Shown here one piece after another: positions 60,266 through 64,000 of a DNA stretch of 64,000 bases. How positions within the stretch are numbered: position 1 is the stretch's first letter; each line of letters begins with the position of its first letter. Source of the stretch: an uncultured Burkholderiales bacterium (lineage in GTDB: Bacteria; Pseudomonadota; Gammaproteobacteria; Burkholderiales; Eutrophovitaceae); NCBI GenBank assembly GCA_951812315.1, contig CATOSA010000013.1, forward strand, positions 1 to 64,000, given 5' to 3'. Position numbers and translations under genes: made by a program. The notes beneath the pieces were generated by a model. The model ran no database searches and had not been told where the DNA came from. It worked only from the letters and a program-made list of their open reading frames with translations.

Positions 60266-60280
60266 GCAGATTTCGTGCCG
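60266..60280 (-). promoter_or_regulatory. Sigma-54-type promoter for pilA
   Basis: Read on the minus strand, the sequence CGGCACGAAATCTGC has the -24 GG and -12 GC separated by 10 nt, close to the RpoN consensus TGGCAC-N5-TTGC. It lies about 80 bp before the pilA ATG. PilA in pseudomonads and relatives is often controlled by RpoN and PilR. The rest of 60188-60519 shows no gene. Confidence 0.6.
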
Positions 60281-60519
60281 AGTTCACTGGGATCGCGCTG
60301 CCGGATTGTTGCAGCCTGTGAAATCTTGTGATTGCGTGCGTATTCAAAGGTTTAACTTGAAGATTGTATTATTTTTCGGCAATCATGTATCGGCCATTCG
60401 GTGCGCATTTAAAGATATTTGCACGTTTATGACGGTTCAGATAGCGCCATGGACTGGAGATTTGACGGGCTCGGTGCTAAGACATGATTGCGACGCTGGC
60501 GATGCAGGCGAAATCGTTG

Positions 60520-61521
60520 CTATGGCTGGCGAGCTTTAGCACCGGCACCGTCTTGCCCGTCGAGCCCGGATATCCAGCGGGCGATTCTCGCCAATCCGAC
60601 GTTAGCCCCGCACAACACAATGACAACGTTCTCGTCGGGTGCAACCGGCACTTTGCCTTCCAGAATTGCAGCAACAGAGCATGATGTCGCCGGTTCGGTC
60701 AGAAGTTTCTCTTCGGCGAGCAGATCAACAAGCGCATTGATTGCCTGGTCATCCGATACTGTGACCAGTGACCACGCATGCCGCGTGATGATGTCGAATT
60801 GGCGCGCTTGCGTTTTGCGTGCGCCCAGTGTTTCCGCGATCGAGGTAATTGCGTCTAGCTCGACAATGTGACCCGCCTGCCAGCTTCTATACATCGAATC
60901 TGCGCCCACCGTTTCGACGCCCGCGACGCGCGTCCCCTCTGAGAATGCGGCTACGCCGGAAATGAGCCCGGATACCAGCCCGCCGCCGCCGATCGACGCA
61001 ACCAGCAAATCAATTCGTGAAATCTGAGCGACCAGTTCCTTGACGATAGTGGCTTGTCCCGCCATTACGTCAACATCGTCGAACGGGTGGATGTAGGCAA
61101 TTGCGTCAGCCTGTGCAAGTTTAAGAGCTTCGATATTAGCGTCGTCCCAACTTTCACCGTGCAGAACGACGTTTGCATTTAGCGCCTGTATCGCGCTGAT
61201 GCGCTCCGCTGGCGAATGCGCAGGCAACAATACCGTAGCCTCTATGTCCAGAACATCGGCTGCATATGCGATTGCAAGACCATGATTGCCTCCTGATGCG
61301 GTCACGACGCCGCGGCGGCGGACATCATCTGGCAACCGCAACATCGCATTGAATGCACCGCGAACCTTGAACGAGTGCGTCGGCTGCACGGTCTCCAGTT
61401 TGAAATAGATGTTGGCGCCGAGCTTTCGGTTCAGGCGGCTGGAGCGGATTAAGGGGGTCGGAGCCAGCCAGCGTTGAATGGTCTGCAACGCGTCATTTAT
61501 ATCCTGCTCGTCGATCAGCAT
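60520..61521 (-). CDS. Threonine/serine dehydratase-type PLP enzyme
   Basis: A 333-residue fold-type II PLP enzyme. PTPLIRSSRL (~21-30) and the cofactor lysine Lys52 in THSFKVRGAF match threonine ammonia-lyase/serine racemase. TASGGNHGLAIAYA (~74-87) binds the substrate carboxylate. SIGGGGLVSGLI (~175-186) holds the PLP phosphate, and VIVLCGANVGL is the C-terminal serine/cysteine strand. No ACT regulatory domain is present, so it is the short catabolic type. It deaminates threonine or serine, or racemises. It lies 106 bp downstream of the TrpB2-like gene on the same strand. Confidence 0.92.
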   Translation of the reverse strand: MLIDEQDINDALQTIQRWLAPTPLIRSSRLNRKLGANIYFKLETVQPTHSFKVRGAFNAMLRLPDDVRRRGVVTASGGNHGLAIAYAADVLDIEATVLLPAHSPAERISAIQALNANVVLHGESWDDANIEALKLAQADAIAYIHPFDDVDVMAGQATIVKELVAQISRIDLLVASIGGGGLVSGLISGVAAFSEGTRVAGVETVGADSMYRSWQAGHIVELDAITSIAETLGARKTQARQFDIITRHAWSLVTVSDDQAINALVDLLAEEKLLTEPATSCSVAAILEGKVPVAPDENVVIVLCGANVGLARIARWISGLDGQDGAGAKARQP

Positions 61522-61576
61522 ACTTTACGAAGGAGATGAAGCCAGGCAACGCGTGCAGTCCCGCGTGCCGCCCGCG

Positions 61577-61612
61577 GGCAGACTATCGAACACCCGGGTC
61601 CGACAGTCTGCC
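61577..61612 (-). other. Hairpin downstream of TrpB2-like gene
   Basis: The 12-nt arms 61577-61588 and 61601-61612 pair with one mismatch (GGCAGACTATCG / CGACAGTCTGCC). It lies 15 bp past the TrpB2-like stop on the minus strand. No T-run follows. A related sequence makes the hairpin at 63047-63088, before the start of the same gene. Confidence 0.55.
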
Positions 61613-61627
61613 AACTGCCCTCGTCGT

Positions 61628-62995
61628 TCAGGCGGCAGCGGCGGAAGGAAGTCCTGCCAGTGCCATTGCCAGTTCCGATTCGTCATAGCTCCTGTCGGTG
61701 AGTTTGCCGGCGAAATAATCACTGTAGGCTTGCATGTCGAAGTGCCCATGGCCGCACAAATTGAACAATATGGTTTTCGACTGGCCGTTTTGTTTGCACT
61801 TGAGTGCTTCATCGATCGCGCCTTTGACGGCGTGATTGGCTTCCGGTGCCGGCACGATGCCTTCTGCACGCGCAAACTGAACACCAGCCTCGAACACTTC
61901 AACCTGTTTGTACGCGCGCGCATCGATCAGTCCCAGATCCTTGACATGCGATACCAGTGGCGCCATGCCGTGATAGCGCAGACCGCCTGCATGCAGCGCC
62001 GGTGGGATGAAAGTCGAACCCAGCGTATGCATTTTGACCAGGGGAGTGAGGTGGCCGGTGTCGCCGAAATCGTAGGCGTACTGGCCTTTGGTCAGCGAAG
62101 GGCAAGCTGCCGGCTCGATCGCGAGGATGTCCACTTTCTTGCCGCCGCGAAGCTGTTCACCGAGGAACGGGAATACGATGCCTGCGAAATTGGATCCGCC
62201 TCCCGTGCAGCCGACGATGATATCGGGATAATCGCCAGCCATCTCCAATTGTTGCATCGCCTCCTGACCAACAATGGTCTGATGCAACAGAACATGATTG
62301 AGCACCGAGCCCAGCGCATATTTGGTGTCATCATTGGTAGCGGCAATTTCTACGGCTTCCGAGATGGCGATGCCGAGGGAACCTGTGCTGTCGGGTGTCT
62401 TGGCGAGTATTTCCCGCCCAACGTTGGTTTCCATCGAAGGACTGGCGACGCAGCTTGCGCCGTAAGTTTCCATCAGCGCCCGCCGGTAAGGTTTCTGGTG
62501 AAAAGAAACGCTGACCATAAACACCTGGATGTCTATGCCGAACAATGCGCCGGCAAACGCCAGCGCCGAGCCCCACTGGCCGGCACCTGTCTCGGTTGAA
62601 ATTTTCTTGATACCGGCCTCGCTGTTGTAGAACGCCTGCGGGACCGCAGTGTTTGGCTTGTGCGACCCGGCCGGGCTGACGCCTTCATATTTGTAATATA
62701 TCTTCGCCGGCGTATCGAGCGCTTTCTCCAGTCTGCGTGCCCGGAAAAGCGGCGATGGCCGCCATTGCTGGTAGATCTCGCGAACAGGCGCCGGAATCTC
62801 GATTTCCCGCTCCGGCGATACTTCCTGCATGATCAACGCTTCCGGGAACAGCGGCGCAAGATCATCGGGTCCGATTGGCTGCTTGGTTGCAGGGTGCAGC
62901 GGTGGTGGCGGTGGAGTCGGCAGATCCGCCATCAGGTTGTACCAGGTCTTTGGAATCTGCTCGTCAGGCAGCAGGTACTTGACTGTGTCGCTCAT
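61628..62995 (-). CDS. TrpB2-like pyridoxal-phosphate enzyme (tryptophan synthase beta-like)
   Basis: A 455-residue protein of the long TrpB2 class. The PLP lysine is Lys113 in [30 protein letters not shown] (~138-154) and [18 protein letters not shown] (~256-273) bind the phosphate, and [19 protein letters not shown] (~336-354) and [10 protein letters not shown] close the active site. GTGG-type features match TrpB2, not TrpB1. It makes tryptophan from serine and indole, but without an adjacent trpA it may act on free indole or another nucleophile. GGGAGGAAAT precedes the ATG. Confidence 0.93.
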   Translation of the reverse strand: MSDTVKYLLPDEQIPKTWYNLMADLPTPPPPPLHPATKQPIGPDDLAPLFPEALIMQEVSPEREIEIPAPVREIYQQWRPSPLFRARRLEKALDTPAKIYYKYEGVSPAGSHKPNTAVPQAFYNSEAGIKKISTETGAGQWGSALAFAGALFGIDIQVFMVSVSFHQKPYRRALMETYGASCVASPSMETNVGREILAKTPDSTGSLGIAISEAVEIAATNDDTKYALGSVLNHVLLHQTIVGQEAMQQLEMAGDYPDIIVGCTGGGSNFAGIVFPFLGEQLRGGKKVDILAIEPAACPSLTKGQYAYDFGDTGHLTPLVKMHTLGSTFIPPALHAGGLRYHGMAPLVSHVKDLGLIDARAYKQVEVFEAGVQFARAEGIVPAPEANHAVKGAIDEALKCKQNGQSKTILFNLCGHGHFDMQAYSDYFAGKLTDRSYDESELAMALAGLPSAAAA

Positions 62996-63046
62996 GATTT
63001 CCTCCCGTCTTTTTGTATGAAGGTTGCTGTCACAGCAACGCTAGGC

Positions 63047-63088
63047 ACTAGCAGTCTGTCGAACCCCTGAGTTCGGCAGACTGCTAGT
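63047..63088. other. 17-bp hairpin upstream of TrpB2-like gene
   Basis: Arms 63047-63063 and 63072-63088 form a 17-bp stem with one G-T wobble and an 8-nt loop. It stands 52 bp before the TrpB2-like ATG (62995). It shares the CAGTCTG/CAGACTG core with the hairpin after that gene. It may be part of the 5' leader or a palindromic repeat unit. It is not followed by a long T-run. Confidence 0.6.
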
Positions 63089-63259
63089 TTAGCGCCTCAT
63101 CATTGGCAGCGCATATGATGGATATCAAGAAAAGGCGGGCGAGCGGGGAAAAGGGGCTTGCCGCTTCGGGGGCAATGCATGGTCAGGCGACTATGCAGGT
63201 AGTCGCCCGCAGCCTACGCTATGTTTTCGCTTGCGTTTGTGCGACAGCGACGGACTGTG

Positions 63260-64000
63260 TCAAGCGCCCTGTCTGGCAGCAGGCCGGGTCGCCGTGTTTC
63301 GCGGCAATCCCGGCACCGAGCACAATGCTTTCAGTTGCCGAAAACCCAGGTTCTCGAGAATTGCGCCGATGAATAACCGGATGTATGAGCCCGCGCCGGC
63401 ATAGGTTCTGAACACGATCGCGTCCAGCGTGATGGCCAGCCATGACACAAGCACGCCGAGTCCTGCTGAAACAATTGCAAAAGCGATCAAGTGCTGAGCG
63501 GAAATCAGGTCCAGTGAGAACGCTGACAGGAAGAACAGCAGGGCGAACAGTTCGATCGACGGTCCTGCGACTTCGGTCATTACCAGGAACGGAAATGCCA
63601 GCCGGCCTACTGCACCCGTCCATTTATGCCGGAACAGATCGTTGTTTGACTTCAGCGCGTCGGACAGACCGCGACGCTCGGTTGCAATCGAGCGGAATAT
63701 CTCGGAAGAGGTTGTCGGAAATGGTCGCCAGACTAGGGGCGCCGCAACATAGGCTATCCGGTAGGGTTTGTCGCTCGCTACATGCTGGCGTTCAATTCGT
63801 TGCAGGAGTTCGAGCACGGGATTCACTGCATCCCTGTTGCATCCTCCTGCCTCGATGAACACCGTTCTCCGAACTACACAAACGCGATCAGAAATATCCA
63901 GACAGGCGTTCAATGTCGCCCACCCGTGCCGGGCGCAATGTTCCTTGCGCAAACTTTCTGTCACGTGTACCAGCGAGGACAATTGCCCCTCAAGCCTGGG
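63260..64000 (-). CDS. Family 2 glycosyltransferase C-terminal part, degenerate catalytic motifs (5' end outside window)
   Basis: The frame is open at the window edge, so the N-terminus is missing. WATLNACLDISDRVCVVRRTVFIEAGG, seen in parts (GWATLNACLDIS, CVVRRTVFIEAGG), aligns with the acceptor-loop region of membrane GT2 enzymes (WSRLNALLIISGAFGLFRR-like). PYRIAYVAAPLVW follows as in the family. Three or four C-terminal membrane helices (LFALLFFLSAFSLDLISA, LIAFAIVSAGLGVLVSWLAI, FRTYAGAGSYIRLFIGAILE) are clear. However the catalytic GED is replaced by NPV, and the QxxRW box is shortened to ATERRG. This suggests a non-catalytic or decaying protein. Confidence 0.72.
   Translation of the reverse strand, partial: PRLEGQLSSLVHVTESLRKEHCARHGWATLNACLDISDRVCVVRRTVFIEAGGCNRDAVNPVLELLQRIERQHVASDKPYRIAYVAAPLVWRPFPTTSSEIFRSIATERRGLSDALKSNNDLFRHKWTGAVGRLAFPFLVMTEVAGPSIELFALLFFLSAFSLDLISAQHLIAFAIVSAGLGVLVSWLAITLDAIVFRTYAGAGSYIRLFIGAILENLGFRQLKALCSVPGLPRNTATRPAARQGA

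Noticed and set aside
61478..62599. A 373-codon open frame on the plus strand antisense to the TrpB2-like gene
   Set aside because: It has no family resemblance and is rich in residues expected from reading the reverse complement of a GC-rich gene. The minus-strand TrpB2 frame is unambiguous.

Overview
The window reads as a chromosomal stretch of a free-living, aerobic, metabolically versatile proteobacterium, probably a gammaproteobacterium. The basis is gene content: a Sox thiosulfate-oxidation cluster, a B12-dependent LitR/CarH light regulator with a fatty-acid-modifying operon, a type IV pilin, a PA0069-like radical SAM protein and Liv-type transport. The taxon is an inference. No rRNA, tRNA, CRISPR array, phage or intact insertion sequence was seen.

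Layout. 1-7.4 kb: sugar and sugar-acid catabolism (3' end of a PQQ dehydrogenase, a frameshifted sugar isomerase, a Gfo/Idh/MocA dehydrogenase, an enolase-superfamily dehydratase), then a luciferase-like monooxygenase, a glutamine amidotransferase, a frameshifted exported RidA and a VOC protein. 7.4-9.8 kb: a cobalt-type nitrile hydratase operon (alpha, beta, accessory protein, DUF2189 membrane protein). 10-13.6 kb: an exported esterase, class I aldolase, DUF3237 and HIT proteins. 13.6-22.4 kb: a tightly packed ten-gene minus-strand operon headed by a LitR/CarH photoreceptor, encoding two CFA-type methyltransferases, a fatty acid desaturase, an amine-oxidase-like flavoprotein, DUF1365, lipocalin, DUF6134, DUF1295 and DUF2878. 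A wrecked DNA photolyase lies divergently beside it. 23-31 kb: a pentameric ligand-gated channel, a threonine aldolase-like enzyme, a CoA-transferase with two acyl-CoA dehydrogenases, a hydroxyisobutyrate-dehydrogenase-type enzyme and an alpha/beta hydrolase that appears to start at ATA. 31-38 kb: a tartrate/malate-type dehydrogenase divergent from an operon of CoA-transferase, aldehyde dehydrogenase, hot-dog hydratase and acyl-CoA dehydrogenase. 38.7-38.9 kb: a 269-bp element made of four interleaved inverted repeats. 39-43.7 kb: a complete branched-chain-amino-acid-type ABC transporter. 44-48.7 kb: another enolase-superfamily enzyme, a SnoaL-like protein, 4-hydroxybenzoate hydroxylase and small proteins. 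49-53.4 kb: soxYZAXB without soxCD. 53.4-59.3 kb: an epimerase, a two-domain sulfurtransferase with a coupled leader peptide, a formamidase-like hydrolase, a radical SAM protein with hexapeptide repeats, DUF2007, and a histone-deacetylase-fold protein with a Tat-like signal. 59.6-64 kb: an orphan type IV pilin, a threonine dehydratase-like enzyme, a TrpB2-like enzyme and a degenerate family 2 glycosyltransferase.

How the genes work together. Most of the window is accessory catabolism in which uptake (Liv), CoA activation (CaiB/BaiF), acyl-CoA oxidation and hydration, and sugar-acid dehydration recur. The most coherent regulatory unit is the LitR operon, which probably remodels membrane lipids in response to light. 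The most system-like chemolithotrophic unit is the Sox cluster with its neighbouring sulfurtransferase. Several genes show decay (photolyase, redoxin fragment, sugar isomerase, RidA, glycosyltransferase). The two single frameshifts could also be uncorrected sequencing errors.
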